The position numbers and the translations under genes were made by a program. From positions 1 to 64,000 of the forward strand of contig OENT01000286.1 in NCBI GenBank assembly GCA_900239685.1: a stretch of DNA of 64,000 bases, read 5' to 3'. Shown here one piece after another: positions 12,523 to 24,001 of the stretch. The notes under the pieces are model-generated. The model was given only the letters and a program-made list of their open reading frames with translations. It did no database searches and was not told the DNA's origin. Numbering within the stretch: the stretch's first letter is position 1; each line of letters begins with the position of its first letter. Origin of the DNA: Rotaria macrura. Its lineage: Eukaryota; Rotifera; Eurotatoria; Philodinida; Philodinidae.

Positions 12523-13576
12523 GATTGTAATTTTTCTTGTAGGAACACTATTTAATGAAGATTTAATACATGGATGTAACCAAGAAATTTAAACACAATT
12601 GGCGACAAACTAATTACAGGGAAACAAGAATAATTTCAGATCTAGATAAATAATAATGAATGAAAGGTGTCTAAGAAATAAACAAGCGAATGAAGAGAAA
12701 AGGATTCAATATAACGAATTAGAAACATAACATCAATAGAGGGCACTGCATATCAATAGAAAATAACAAGTATTATGATATAACATGAATATTTTCAAAA
12801 TCGCGCGAGAATTTCTAACTTTTCATTTTCGATCAATAAGAACGGAAATAACAACTATATGTGTATATGTTGACCGATGCGTTTCTCAATGCAACATCGG
12901 TATTTAAACAGTAAACAAAAAAGAAGACACCTGCCTATTTCTTAAAATAACTATGGACAGAAAGGTCGCGTTTTCACCGTAACAAAGTGCACTGCTCTTA
13001 TGGTCACGTAAATACATCAGATCATGAAGAGACATGATTTCTGTTTTCAGAAGATTTTCCAAGAGCCTACAGATTGGTATATTCATCATGTCAATCTATT
13101 CATATCGTAACGTGATGTCTCCTATATGTTGAATGTCGAATGAAAGAAAATATTTTGATTCTACAATGAATTTATGCTCCGAGTTCTGCTCTTTTCAACG
13201 ATAAAAATTGTGCCCTTCTGTCATCTTCCGATCAAGATTTATTCAAAAACTAGGCATGGGTCTTCGTTTTTGGAAAGAATTATAACTTGTTCATGTCGAC
13301 TGACACGAGAAATAAAACCCACTAAACGTTTGTAATTGCTTCAAATTTATGGAATCCTCACTAGTTGTGAAATATTTAATTACTCTTTTTGATGTTATAG
13401 TAGCTGGTGCCATCTAATCGAAATTCGAAAGTATGAATTTATTTGTTAAGAAAGGCATCTGTTTACTTTACTATAGCTTCATGAAAGAAGTAGAAGAAAC
13501 AAATTTTTTCTTAATGTACAAAGAAATGTTTTCTTCAGGTCAATGAGATATTCGTTTTTGACGTGGTAAGAGAGGT
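12523..13576. promoter_or_regulatory. Divergent intergenic region between WDR33 and ASPDH
   Basis: About 1.05 kb separates the WDR33 start (-) and the aspartate dehydrogenase start (+), so it must hold the promoters and 5' UTRs of both. No TATA box or named factor site stands out, and no coding exon is supported here. Confidence 0.4.
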
Positions 13577-14527
13577 ATGTTTACTGTAATTAATAATTCT
13601 CTTTCTCGAATGCGTCGAAATGCTGATTCAACATTTGGACCTCAACCATTAAGAGTCGGTATACTTGGTTTCGGTCATCTCGGACAATTTCTTTGCACAC
13701 ATTTTGAACGTGAACGCTTAAAACCAATACGAGAGTTTGATCTTGTTTTCGTTTGGAATCGTTCGAAAACTATTTTTGCAAAGTATGAGAAAGAATTGAA
13801 TCAGGAATTGATTGTTTCAACTGTTCAAGAAGGTTTACAACGTTTACCTGATTTAGTTGTTGAGGTTGCACATCCTGATGTTATAAAAACGTATGGTGAA
13901 CAAATACTCGATGTGTGCGATCTATTTATTGGATCGCCGACAGCTCTTGCTTATGCACCACTTGAAGCGAAATTAAGAAAAAAAAGTCTTCAATCAGGAC
14001 AAGTTATCTATATAGCAAGCGGTGCTTTCTGGGGTGCAGATGATATTGTTAAAATGAGTGAACGTGATTTAGTTCGATCAATGACTATTACGATGAAAAA
14101 GCATCCCGATACCTATAAATTACATGAACCATTACGTTCAAAACTACAGGAGGAACGAGCTAAACTCGGTGATCAACAAGAAGAAATCGTCATTTATTCT
14201 GGTCCAGTACGTGAGCTATGTCGCCTAGCGCCCCATAATGTCAATACGATGGCCGTCGGTGCTATTGTTGCCGATCATCTAGGTTTCGATGGTGTTCAGG
14301 GACGGTTAATTGCTGATCCAACATTAACTGATCGGCATGTGGTTGAAATTGAATTGAGTGGACCCGAGTTCACAGTAGGCGATACAAAAAAGACAACGTT
14401 TCATTTGAAAACAATAAGAACGAACCCAGCCGAAATAGGTTTTATCACTGGTACAGCTACACTTCTTTCATTTGTCAGTAGTATTAAACGTGCTCGAGGT
14501 TTTATTACTGGTATTCATGTTGTTTAA
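13577..14527 (+). CDS. ASPDH: Putative L-aspartate dehydrogenase (ASPDH-like)
   Basis: A single uninterrupted frame of 316 residues. It has the N-terminal NAD(P)-binding strand and loop RVGILGFGHLG (Gly31-Gly36). Runs matching the animal ASPDH family include LVFVWNRSK, LPDLVVEVAHP, GSPTALAYAPLE, ASGAFWGADD, PVRELCRLAPHNVNTMA (His220 is the expected catalytic base) and LTDRHVVEIELSGP. Known bacterial members oxidise L-aspartate to iminoaspartate with NAD(P); animal members are mostly uncharacterised, so the reaction here is by homology. The ATG at 13577 gives about 24 residues before the Rossmann strand; a second ATG lies at codon 12. Unlike every neighbouring conserved gene it has no intron, which fits an old retrocopy, intron loss or transfer. 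Confidence 0.92.
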   Translation: MFTVINNSLSRMRRNADSTFGPQPLRVGILGFGHLGQFLCTHFERERLKPIREFDLVFVWNRSKTIFAKYEKELNQELIVSTVQEGLQRLPDLVVEVAHPDVIKTYGEQILDVCDLFIGSPTALAYAPLEAKLRKKSLQSGQVIYIASGAFWGADDIVKMSERDLVRSMTITMKKHPDTYKLHEPLRSKLQEERAKLGDQQEEIVIYSGPVRELCRLAPHNVNTMAVGAIVADHLGFDGVQGRLIADPTLTDRHVVEIELSGPEFTVGDTKKTTFHLKTIRTNPAEIGFITGTATLLSFVSSIKRARGFITGIHVV

Positions 14528-16366
14528 ATGATTCAAATCTATGCCGTGACCTTTCTCATTTGTATTTTTTCAGATAAAATATCGAGTAGAAGTAGTAGTA
14601 CAATATGAATGACAATCGAACACATTATAATGTAATTGATATTTCCGTACTTGCAGAAGATAGCATAGTTTGTTCGTGGCGTCTACTTGATGAAAACGAT
14701 CAAATTAGTGGACTCAAACACTGATAAACCGTTATTAGAAATCTATAAATTACATTCATCATTTTATTATATGTTTGATATTGGCTGTTAGTATGTGAAT
14801 CAATGATTCAATAAATTAAAAACGTTACGAGAAGGTCTTTATTGGGATGAACTATTTCGTCTCTTTAACCAAATAGCGATTGATAATATCATGTACGTAA
14901 CTTCTATCAATTTCAGTATGTGATTGGTCTCTAAAAGTCGTCGTAGTTGACTTGCGTTCAGAATCTTTCTGGACATGCATGTTGGCATAGAAATAAAAGT
15001 AATGGAAGGAATTGCAAGAGAATAAAAAGTAGTTTACAATTCTGGATTATACTTTATTGATCAGTTGATCGACGAAAAATTTGCACAAGACCAATGTTAT
15101 ACTTAATTGGAATAACTATCAATAGAAGTACGTATCAGATATTAATTTAAGTATATTCAAGTGAAAATTAAAACGATTCTTAGGAAAAAAAAAAGAAAGA
15201 ATAACACCTACTTTTTTGTTGCAAGCTTTTATATTTGCCTAGTTATATTGGAATTCATTATTGTTCTAACTGTAAGAAATTATAATGAAACATCGATAAA
15301 TTATTCGAATTAACATATCATAAGAAGAGTAAAATTTCTAAAATACGTCACTAACTGAAAAATGACAGGAATAGTGGTTAATCATTATTTCGATTGACTC
15401 ATCTATAGAACTACGATTTGATCTCGTACATCTCTTATCAGTGTCCATATTATTCTCCTTTTGTTACCACTACTATCGCTATAGAAGACGACAGAACACT
15501 CTAGCTAAGTCAATACGAATTATCATCTATCTCAATGATCATAAACATAAGGACAAAAAACAAAATGATTTCAAGCAGTATAATCTAACTAATCAAAGGT
15601 GATGTTCACTAGCAGTTGAATTCATGTTATACGTCATTCTAGATATATGGAGTTGAAAAAAGATTCATTACAATCAAAGACGTCAAAGTGTAATTATTTA
15701 AGTTTAAACGGTCATAAAATAAATGATCTGTATAATCACGAATTCTTTATAGAAATGTTATCATCATAAAATGAAATACTATCCTGAATGTGCTTTCAAA
15801 GACAAAATCCAATATGATTTCTACTTACACAAATATAATAATCATGAGTTTTTTAAGGAGAAATCAAATTATACATTTAGAGACAACTATTAGCTAAATA
15901 CATGATAATTTGTACTTCACATGTTTTTAAGTAGGACAATATCCGTGTCATACTCGTATGTGATCTTCTTGTGTATTTCAAGAGCGGCGAAGTTAGTCAA
16001 ATAGTTTTTTTCTTCTCGTAGTAAAACGATTGGTATGTCCTTTAAATAGTCATCGAAATTCTTCTCTAGTCGATTAATGAAATCATCGATCTTTTATGTA
16101 GAACAACAATAAATATTTTCAATATAATTTCAGTAGTGTTCTATCAAAAATAATAGATCATGGTTATTTTGTTTCGTTTTCTGTAAATCTACTGTATTCG
16201 CCGATTAGAATATAGTAATAAATTTCATGGACTAGTTTTTAATTCGTCTATTAAAAATTGTCATCTGCCTTACTGTTAGACTAATACTTGACATACTTTC
16301 CATGAAGAAGAAATGTAAAACTATTTTCCTTTCATCACAAGGTCATATAAGCTATCACATTTGATA
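14528..16366 (+). pseudogene. Possible decayed coding remnants downstream of ASPDH
   Basis: No intact gene is present, but several frame-shifted, stop-broken segments on the plus strand read like protein. These are a 39-codon frame from ATG 14605 (AEDSIVCSWRLLDENDQISG), then a continuation including LREGLYWDELFRLFNQIAID near 14825-14885, then two nearby segments that both contain NHEFF (about 15740 and 15845). I do not recognise the family. This could be an inactivated gene or coding-like noise in AT-rich DNA. Confidence 0.2.
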
Positions 16367-16383
16367 CTCTCTCTCTCTCTCTT
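16367..16383. repeat. (CT)n microsatellite
   Basis: An uninterrupted CT dinucleotide run in the intergenic region 3' of the zinc transporter. Confidence 0.9.
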
Positions 16384-16815
16384 TCCAATTATTCTCTCAT
16401 TCAAGTGATTTCACTTTAACATTCGTATTTCTGATTGAAGTTTTGCGAGTATACACGCCTTTATCTTTTCATTCGCCTACATTCATAATGTCATTTATCA
16501 ATCCATTAAAAACATCGGTAGTCTTTTATATTCTGTTCTATAATAAAACAAAAAAGAAAAACACAATGCATCGATTCACGTTACAGATTGCATTTGAATT
16601 CACAAGAAAGAAAAAAGAAGAACAAAAGAAAAAAAAATTATCGGTGTTGTATAAAATATGATAGTTGTCCGCTGAAAGAATAAACTATTAAAAAATAGAA
16701 ATGAAGACAGGCATGCAATAGAAACAGATCTATTTTTATATGTATAGATGTATATATTTATATATATGTATAGTATGCTTATTGCCACTAATAGATTACT
16801 CAGATCTTTAACATA

Positions 16816-18443
16816 TCAAGTGTTTGGTTGACGACAATTTTCACATGAATTCATTATCTGTTCATCATATGGTTCGACTTGAATCGTTGTTCGTGTTATA
16901 AAATGTTTATGACGTAGCATTTCTTGAGCTTCACTTAAAACTGTTAAACTATCATGATTATTATCTGTGAAAATAGTGTCAATAATCAATTTTTTTCTAA
17001 ACGAAAAAAAAAAGAACTGAATCGAATCATACCTATTGCTATATGAACTGATAAAGTCGTTGTTTGCATAGATAATGACCAAATATGTAAACTATGTGCA
17101 TTACGGACACCTGGCAAATGAAGAATATCATCAATAATTTCTGTATAATCAGTATGTGATGGTACACCTATAAAACAATGCTAGAATAAAAATCAAAATT
17201 CTAATTAAAAGACATACCTTCCATAAGAATAAGAATAATATCACGCATAATAGTTATTGTAGTTATGAGAACTAATATTGAGAAAATAAAAGTACATATT
17301 GGATCAGCTAATTTAAATTCGGGCTAAAAGAATTTCGTGTTGAAAAATACAAATAAATTTAATTTTCGTTAGAATATTCAACATACTTTTATTTTGATTA
17401 GTATAGCAGCTAATAGAACACCAACACTTTGAACAAAATCACCGATGATATGAATAATAGCTGCTCGAACGTTAATATTTTTTGTTGATTTTTCATGTTT
17501 CAAAACTTCACCATGATGATGTCCAGATACAATATCAATGACTAAAGATTCATTATCATGTGAATGATGATGACCACAATCATGAGTATGTCCATGATGT
17601 GGTATTGATTGACCGAATATATTAGCATGTAATACAAAAAACATTCTAGAATGGAAAAAGATGAAGACACATTTTTTTCCAGCTTTTAAATGCCAAGAAT
17701 ACATCTTTCGTACCTACACTATATTGAAAAACACACCACACGAAGCAACAACAATCATTTCGACTGGTTTAACTTCAAAAGTTCGATCGATACATCGTTG
17801 AATAGCCATATAAACAAGAACACCCGTAGCTATCCATATAGTTACTACACTTAAAAGAGCTCCGAGAACTTCTGAAATAAAAAGAGAATCCTTTAAAATG
17901 TAATGAATAGCTTATATTTAATATACCTGCTCGAATATAACCGTAGGTCAATTTTTTCGTTGGTCGTTTTCTAGCCAAATACACAGCTGCTAATGATATA
18001 AGAAAACTAGCTGCATCAATACACATATGTGCTGCATCTGTTGCTACAGCTGTTGAATTTGAAAGAATACCGCCTAAATAAATAGATACGCACATTTTTT
18101 TTTGTTTGTATGTCAATGTCACGCAGACAAACATACCAACAATTTCAATAATCATAAAAATAATACAAACAATTAGAACAACAAAAAGACGATTTCGTGC
18201 ATTATGATCAAATTTATCATCAACCACATGACAGTGTGTCGTTGATGATCGTGTTTGGAGTGGTATATCATTCGATAGTATGAGCTCTTCGCTTAAGAAT
18301 TCATTTTGAATGTTTTCCAACAAGGGTGATTTTTCTTCACTATCAACAGCCATCAATAAAGGACTATCATCAGAAGTATTAACATGATCGCACCTATTAC
18401 TAGTATACTGTTCTTCACAACGAATTTTCGCTACTGATGTCAT
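16816..18443 (-). CDS. Zinc transporter, cation diffusion facilitator (ZnT/SLC30, ZnT2/3/4/8 type)
   Basis: Moves Zn2+ out of the cytosol into vesicles or out of the cell by Zn2+/H+ antiport. Seven exons (18443-18137, 18073-17927, 17871-17718, 17645-17387, 17323-17218, 17167-17033, 16964-16816) give 418 residues. The start is the ATG at 18443; upstream in-frame codons are not ATG. Both intramembrane zinc sites are present as HxxxD pairs: [11 protein letters not shown] (His118/Asp122) in TM2 and HIIGDFVQS (His268/Asp272) in TM5. Between TM4 and TM5 lies a His-rich cytosolic loop, [14 protein letters not shown] (about 219-247), typical of ZnT2/3/4/8. The cytosolic C-terminal domain includes [16 protein letters not shown] and ends in a CENC motif like the CxxC of ZnT2/3/8. 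It is a vesicular-type transporter; which vertebrate paralogue it matches cannot be decided by eye. Confidence 0.93.
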
Positions 18444-19054
18444 CCGAAATAAAAACGACAAGGAAAGAAAGAAAATAAGGCTTATGTCAATAAATACGAG
18501 TAATCGATTAAATGTAAGACGAAGAAAATTATTAAATTTGTTCTTTTATTTTATTTTATTTTACATATTCCATTCGGTCAGAGAACTTTGAAGACTAATA
18601 TGAATAATGGTACATATTTTATCTGTTCACCATTCATTGTTGTTTTCATCATACCGAATGTTCGATTAAAAAATAAACAATCCAAATGAATGAACGAACG
18701 AACGAACGAACTAGTCTAGAGGCAAGGCGACGATGTATTATCTATTATATATATACGTTATCTCTATTTTTCGATAGAGGTCACATTTTGATAATTTTTT
18801 TATGTTTAATATATGACTTCTTTTACGATGTACAAAAAACAACGTCAATGTTACCTCGAAATATTTAAACATTGTAAATTTCTCTTGTGAGCCTTGATAG
18901 GTTTTGCTTGTCTAATCATGATTGGTTTATGTGAACCACTCATTTTCTACAACGTTTGTAGGCGCTCTACATGAATATCGATGTTATCCTACATCGGATA
19001 TTATGGTGTGAATTTAGGCTTTATTTTTTGTACTCATAATCGATAACATTCAGA
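18444..19054. promoter_or_regulatory. Divergent intergenic region between ZnT and DNAJC3
   Basis: About 600 bp between the head-to-head starts of the zinc transporter (-) and the ER co-chaperone (+); it should contain both promoters. It includes a small (GAAC)n run near 18690-18710. I cannot name any regulatory motif with confidence. Confidence 0.4.
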
Positions 19055-19093
19055 ATGCTTTCAAATCTTTTTATCTCCTTCCGTCAGCACTTC

Positions 19094-21694
19094 ATGATTC
19101 GATGTACGAATTTTGTATTATATTTATGGATAATTAGTATTCTATCCGATACAGTAATACTGAGTAAGAGAGCTAGACGAACCACCATAAACCTAAGAAA
19201 AATCGACATGTTTCTATTTCGTAGATGTCAATGGAATGAACACAGCTGATATTGTTAATGATCATTTAGAAAAAGGGAAAAGATTATTAGCCATCGGTCA
19301 ATTATCTGACGCTTTAACACAATTTCATTCAGCTATTGGTAGGAGTACAACTGTTCTTTCGTACATAATAAAACATTTTCTTTCTCAAGATGCCGATCCA
19401 CATAATTATCTTGCTTATTTTCGTCGAGCAGCTGTTTATTTAGCGATGGGAAAAGCAAAATCAGCTTTCACAGACTTGAGTAAAGTTATTGAATTGAAAC
19501 CAAATTTTATTTCTGTAAGTATATTTTTTCTTCATGAGTAATCATAGTTCAATTCAATTGTCGTAAGTTTTTCTAGGCTCATATGCAACGAGGAAACGTT
19601 CTATTGAAACAAGGTGATTTCGATGAAGCTGTACTAGATTTTCAACGTGTGGTATGTAAAATGTCAATTGAAGTATTTATTTTTCTAACGATTTATTTAT
19701 TTCTAGTTAAAATCAGATTCATCGAATAGTGAAGCACGTGCTCAACTTGAAATAACTATGGATATGAAGCAACATGTTCAGCAAGCAGAGAATCTCGATA
19801 AAAATAAAGATTATTCAAAAGCTATTGAAATTCTGTCTAGCGTTATTGAGGTTAGTAGTATAACATTGATGAAGCAATCGGTATGATTTAAAGAAATCAT
19901 CTATCGAGTTTTAACCCTAAACCACATAATGAATTCTTGATTCTAATGATAGAATCTAAAATATTGATGGTTTACATAGGAGGAAGCATATCGCTGGAAA
20001 TAGACTTCGAATCGAAACTATAGTGTTGATGGGAACAAGGAAAATAAATATTTCTGAGACTACGGAAGCGAACAACAGAATTAGATCTCAATGATCAATT
20101 TCCGTTGTTCTTCTAGCTGATTATCATTTGAATTACATCGAAAATATCATAGTTATTGATTGAAACTCGTTGGAAGAATTATTCATGGTAGTCATTCCAT
20201 TCAACGTATCCACGACAAATACAGAATATTAATTTCTATGTTTATGAACATTGATGAAAAATCAATGTCCAGTACAGAAAAATGATCCCTAGTGACAAAG
20301 AACTTTTATTTATGTAATTTCCATGGACGTAAGGAATATTTTCTCAAGGTTCATCTATCATCAGTTAGTAACGAAAGTTTTATTCAAAATATAGAATTTC
20401 AGATCATTGATTTTTCTATAAACCTTTCTTTAGAAACAGAAAATGTATGTTACCACTAGATATGCATAGATCGTTGTTTCTCACATCCAAATCAATTTTT
20501 TTCTTACTCAAATCTATCGTATTATATAAAGTCATCTTATAAAATATATCGTCTATCTCGAAAAGAGAACCTAGTCAACAAACTAAAGAACTAATACTGT
20601 CACTATTTTATCTTCTAGCATTGTCCATGGGCCATAAGAGCACGTGAATTACGTGCTGATAGTTATTTGCAATCGGGTGATACATTAAAAGCAGTTAACG
20701 ATCTAAAAGCTACATCTAAATTAATACCTGACAATACTCAAGCATTTCTTCGTATAAGTCATTTACTCTACTCAATGGGTGATGCTGAAGATAGTTTAAC
20801 GTAAATGTGATCATTGGCATGTTTAGTTTTTGCATAGTTAACACATTGCTTTTTATCATATTTAGAAATATTCGTGAATGTCTTAAATTAGATCCTGATC
20901 ATAAGGAATGTCATGCACATTTTATTAAAGTAAAAAAATTAGCCAAACAATTAGAAGTCATACGTGATGCAACTAGTCAATCGAATTGGAATGAATGTCT
21001 TGAAAAAGCTCGTCAAATTCTTAAACTTTCATCCGACTCATCGTCATATCTATTCGTTTATCGAGCACATTCGTCATTGTGTACATGTATGTCACGTGGA
21101 GCATATCCAGCATCGGAAACAATCAAAATTTGTACAGAAGTCTTAGATAAATATCATGTATCGGATGCTGACATTTTAATAAGTCGTGCTGAAGCATATA
21201 TATTGAATGAAAATTATGAAGCAGCATTGGCCGATTATCAACGTGCACATGAATCTGAAGATTCAAATCGTGTACATGATGGAATAAAACGTGTCGAAAA
21301 ACTAATGAAACAATTAAAGAAACGTGATTATTATAAAATCTTAGGCGTTCGACGAACAGCTAATAAACCAGAAATTTTAAAAGCCTATAGAAAACTTGCT
21401 ATCAAATGGCATCCTGATAAATATGAAGGTGATGATAAGAAAAAAGCTGAGAAAATGTTTATCGATATAGCTGCAGCAAAAGAAGTCTTGACTGATCCAG
21501 GTTTGTATTGAAATTCAATGATCTACATGACAAAGCAATACATATTTTCTTTAGAAAAACGTGCTCGATTCGATGCTGGCGATGATCCTCTTGATGCCGA
21601 AGAACAAGCCCAACAACATAATCCCTTTCAAGGCTTTAATCCGTTCGGTAGTGGAAACGGACAAGGATTCACTTTTCGTTTTCATTTCAACTAA
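19094..21694 (+). CDS. DNAJC3: DnaJ homolog subfamily C member 3 (P58IPK), ER co-chaperone
   Basis: A TPR/J-domain co-chaperone of BiP in the ER lumen; vertebrate P58IPK also inhibits eIF2-alpha kinases. Eight exons (19094-19163, 19225-19338, 19390-19514, 19577-19651, 19707-19850, 20619-20800, 20866-21500, 21555-21694) give 494 residues. The first exon encodes a hydrophobic signal peptide ([13 protein letters not shown]) and splices in phase into [19 protein letters not shown]; an in-frame ATG at 19055 would add 13 residues. TPR repeats follow ([34 protein letters not shown]). The J domain starts at [11 protein letters not shown] (about 390) with HPD at 419-421 and [10 protein letters not shown]. 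The tail ends in a DPLDAE and [13 protein letters not shown]ly/Phe segment. No KDEL-type signal, as in vertebrate DNAJC3. The intron at 19339-19389 is 51 nt with no in-frame stop, so its retention would insert 17 residues. Confidence 0.95.
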
Positions 21695-21878
21695 TTATCA
21701 AAGCATAATTATGTACAGTAGTCGACTTTTTAATTCTCAACATCTATTTTATTTCCAAGTTAACAGAAGAAGAGAACATTAATTAATCTTTGTTATTATT
21801 ATTTTTATAGACTTGCTCCTTTGTTTTTTCACACTCTCGGTTTTTCGTTTTTGTTTTCATGCAATATAATTAAAGGAG

Positions 21879-21884
21879 AATAAA
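21879..21884 (+). promoter_or_regulatory. Candidate polyadenylation signal of DNAJC3
   Basis: An AATAAA hexamer about 185 nt after the DNAJC3 stop codon and before the convergent V-ATPase gene. Position is appropriate; use is not demonstrated. Confidence 0.45.
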
Positions 21885-22133
21885 AGAAAACTTCTACTTT
21901 TATTTGTGGTGACAAATAGATATGTGAAAAAATGCACTGTAATGAAGACGGCTATACACTTAATAGACTTGTATTATGAAAGAAGAACAAAAAGAAATAC
22001 ATAAATATAAATGATAATTGGAAATCGAAAAGAATCAGTTCTTATGATTTAATCGGACATATTCGATCCATTGGACTAGAAATAAATAAGAAAACAAAAA
22101 AACAACAACTCGTATCATTTAGTATAATTGATT

Positions 22134-22899
22134 TCAATTAGATTTTACTTGAAGTATAGATACAATGAGACCAAATAGACCGATTGCACTGGCAAATATT
22201 TCAATGATAAGAATACGAACGAATAACGATGAATTTTGGGCATCAGCTAAGGCTGCACCGGATCCAACAAGACCAACGCAAACGCCACAAAATAAATTAC
22301 ATAAACCGACGGATAGACCAGCACCGAATAATTTATAACCAGCACGATATTTAAGTGCTAATTGATCATCTTTAGTTGTTGCAAAACTCTAAAATTAACT
22401 CCAGCAATAAACGAAATGATGCAATAGTATTGACTTACAGATATCGAACCAGAAATAACAATACCCATAATAAGTCCATAGATAGCAACAGCTTCACACA
22501 TAATAATCGAAATAAGATTTTTGGTTCGAATTCGTGGTGCTTTCACACCACCGCCTAATATACTAACACCGGTGGCAAAAATACCTCTGTGATAGAAAAA
22601 GAAACATTTTTGCATTTATCATTTATACGGAAGTCGAATTACAAAGCAGCTCCAAGAACAGATAGAGAAACAGCGAGAGCAATGCCCACTAGTGCCCATT
22701 GATACGGTGAAATAGATAGAAGAAACCAACCAATATCAAATCGAAAGCCATAATTCGTTAACATATAAGTTAAACCTAAAGATATGAATTCAAATTATTT
22801 GAACTATAAAGAAAAGAAATATATGCAATACATACCAACATACAGTAGTAAGCCAACACCAGTACCAAGCGCGCCTTTGCTTAAGTAAGATGTACTCAT
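22134..22899 (-). CDS. ATP6V0B: V-type proton ATPase 21-kDa proteolipid subunit c''
   Basis: Proteolipid c'' of the V0 rotor ring, which carries protons across endomembranes. Four exons (22899-22836, 22775-22643, 22586-22439, 22388-22134) give 199 residues, close to the roughly 205 of animal orthologues. Family runs include [55 protein letters not shown] (the proton-carrying Glu is Glu97), [35 protein letters not shown] and [16 protein letters not shown]. Four or five membrane helices are evident. The ATG at 22899 begins [16 protein letters not shown] and is followed by a TM helix. It is convergent with DNAJC3, with about 440 bp between stop codons. All four exon joins keep phase and no residue needed for function looks changed. 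Confidence 0.96.
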
Positions 22900-24001
22900 G
22901 TTTATTTTATCTAAACAAAACCAGAAAAACAAACGATGACGATGTATAACTGCGACAAGAATAAGAAACGAAGTGATCTTATCAGTCAAAAAATGTCTAA
23001 GTTAACACATAGTTTCTTTCGTTTGACGAACTCAACTAATTGATGATGACGATAGTCAAATTTCTTTTGTATTCGACAATAGATAAGTCCAATAAGAAGC
23101 TAGGAATTGACAGAGGTCGTACTCATCATGGTCTTTCAAATGACTTTTCAACGAACTATAGTATACTGTAGAGTTTTTATTCTAAGTCTCTAAATCACGT
23201 TTTTTTTTGATATCTATTATTATGAAAAACGATCTGAAACTACGAGAACAGTTCATCCATCACATAAAATATGAGTTTATGATGAGATCATTTACTGCCG
23301 ATAGAACATATCAAATCACTTCGAGTGATATGTACACGAAACTGATCACGATGCATTAAATAGTCATTCAATCTTCGACATTATTTCAGAGAGAGTTCTT
23401 GCAAGTAGAAAATAAATTTTCAACAGTCTTTCAATGTTAACTATTCACAAATGAACAAGAGTCACTATGGGTTAGAGTCTTTCGTAATGCACTTGTAGAT
23501 GTAAATGCGAAGGAGATTCAGCTAAAGTTACGTCAGCGATGCATCTTTTGTAAATTTTATTTATGTAGAAAGAAATTTGTTTTTTGTATTGTATTTGATA
23601 ACAATTTCTATATTCTTTTGATCTAGCTATGACAGTGCAAACTATAATAAAATATTTAATCAACATTCGTGATAGAAAGAAAAAAGACGTTACACATAAG
23701 ACTTCATATTACTCATGCTTGAAAAGTGTTCGTGCGTACAAATGTTTGATAGTATTTCAATTTGTGTTAATCATGCAAGAAAAACGATAACAACGATGTT
23801 AGTCGTTTTGCTGAGTAGATTCTATCGATTTTGTTTTGAGCACAGAATACACATTTTTAGACATTTCTTGAATGTCAACAAAAACAAAACGATAAATTTC
23901 ATCGTATTAGTAAACGACAAAAGGCACAGGACATGTTTATTTATTAGTGACAGAACACCGGTGAACATACATGTAGAAAAATAAAATAAAATAAAATAGA
24001 A
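22900..24001. other. Intergenic, no supported gene
   Basis: About 1.1 kb holding the 5' flank of ATP6V0B and the 3' flank of the coiled-coil gene, both on the minus strand. Open frames here are short and lack family signatures. Confidence 0.45.
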
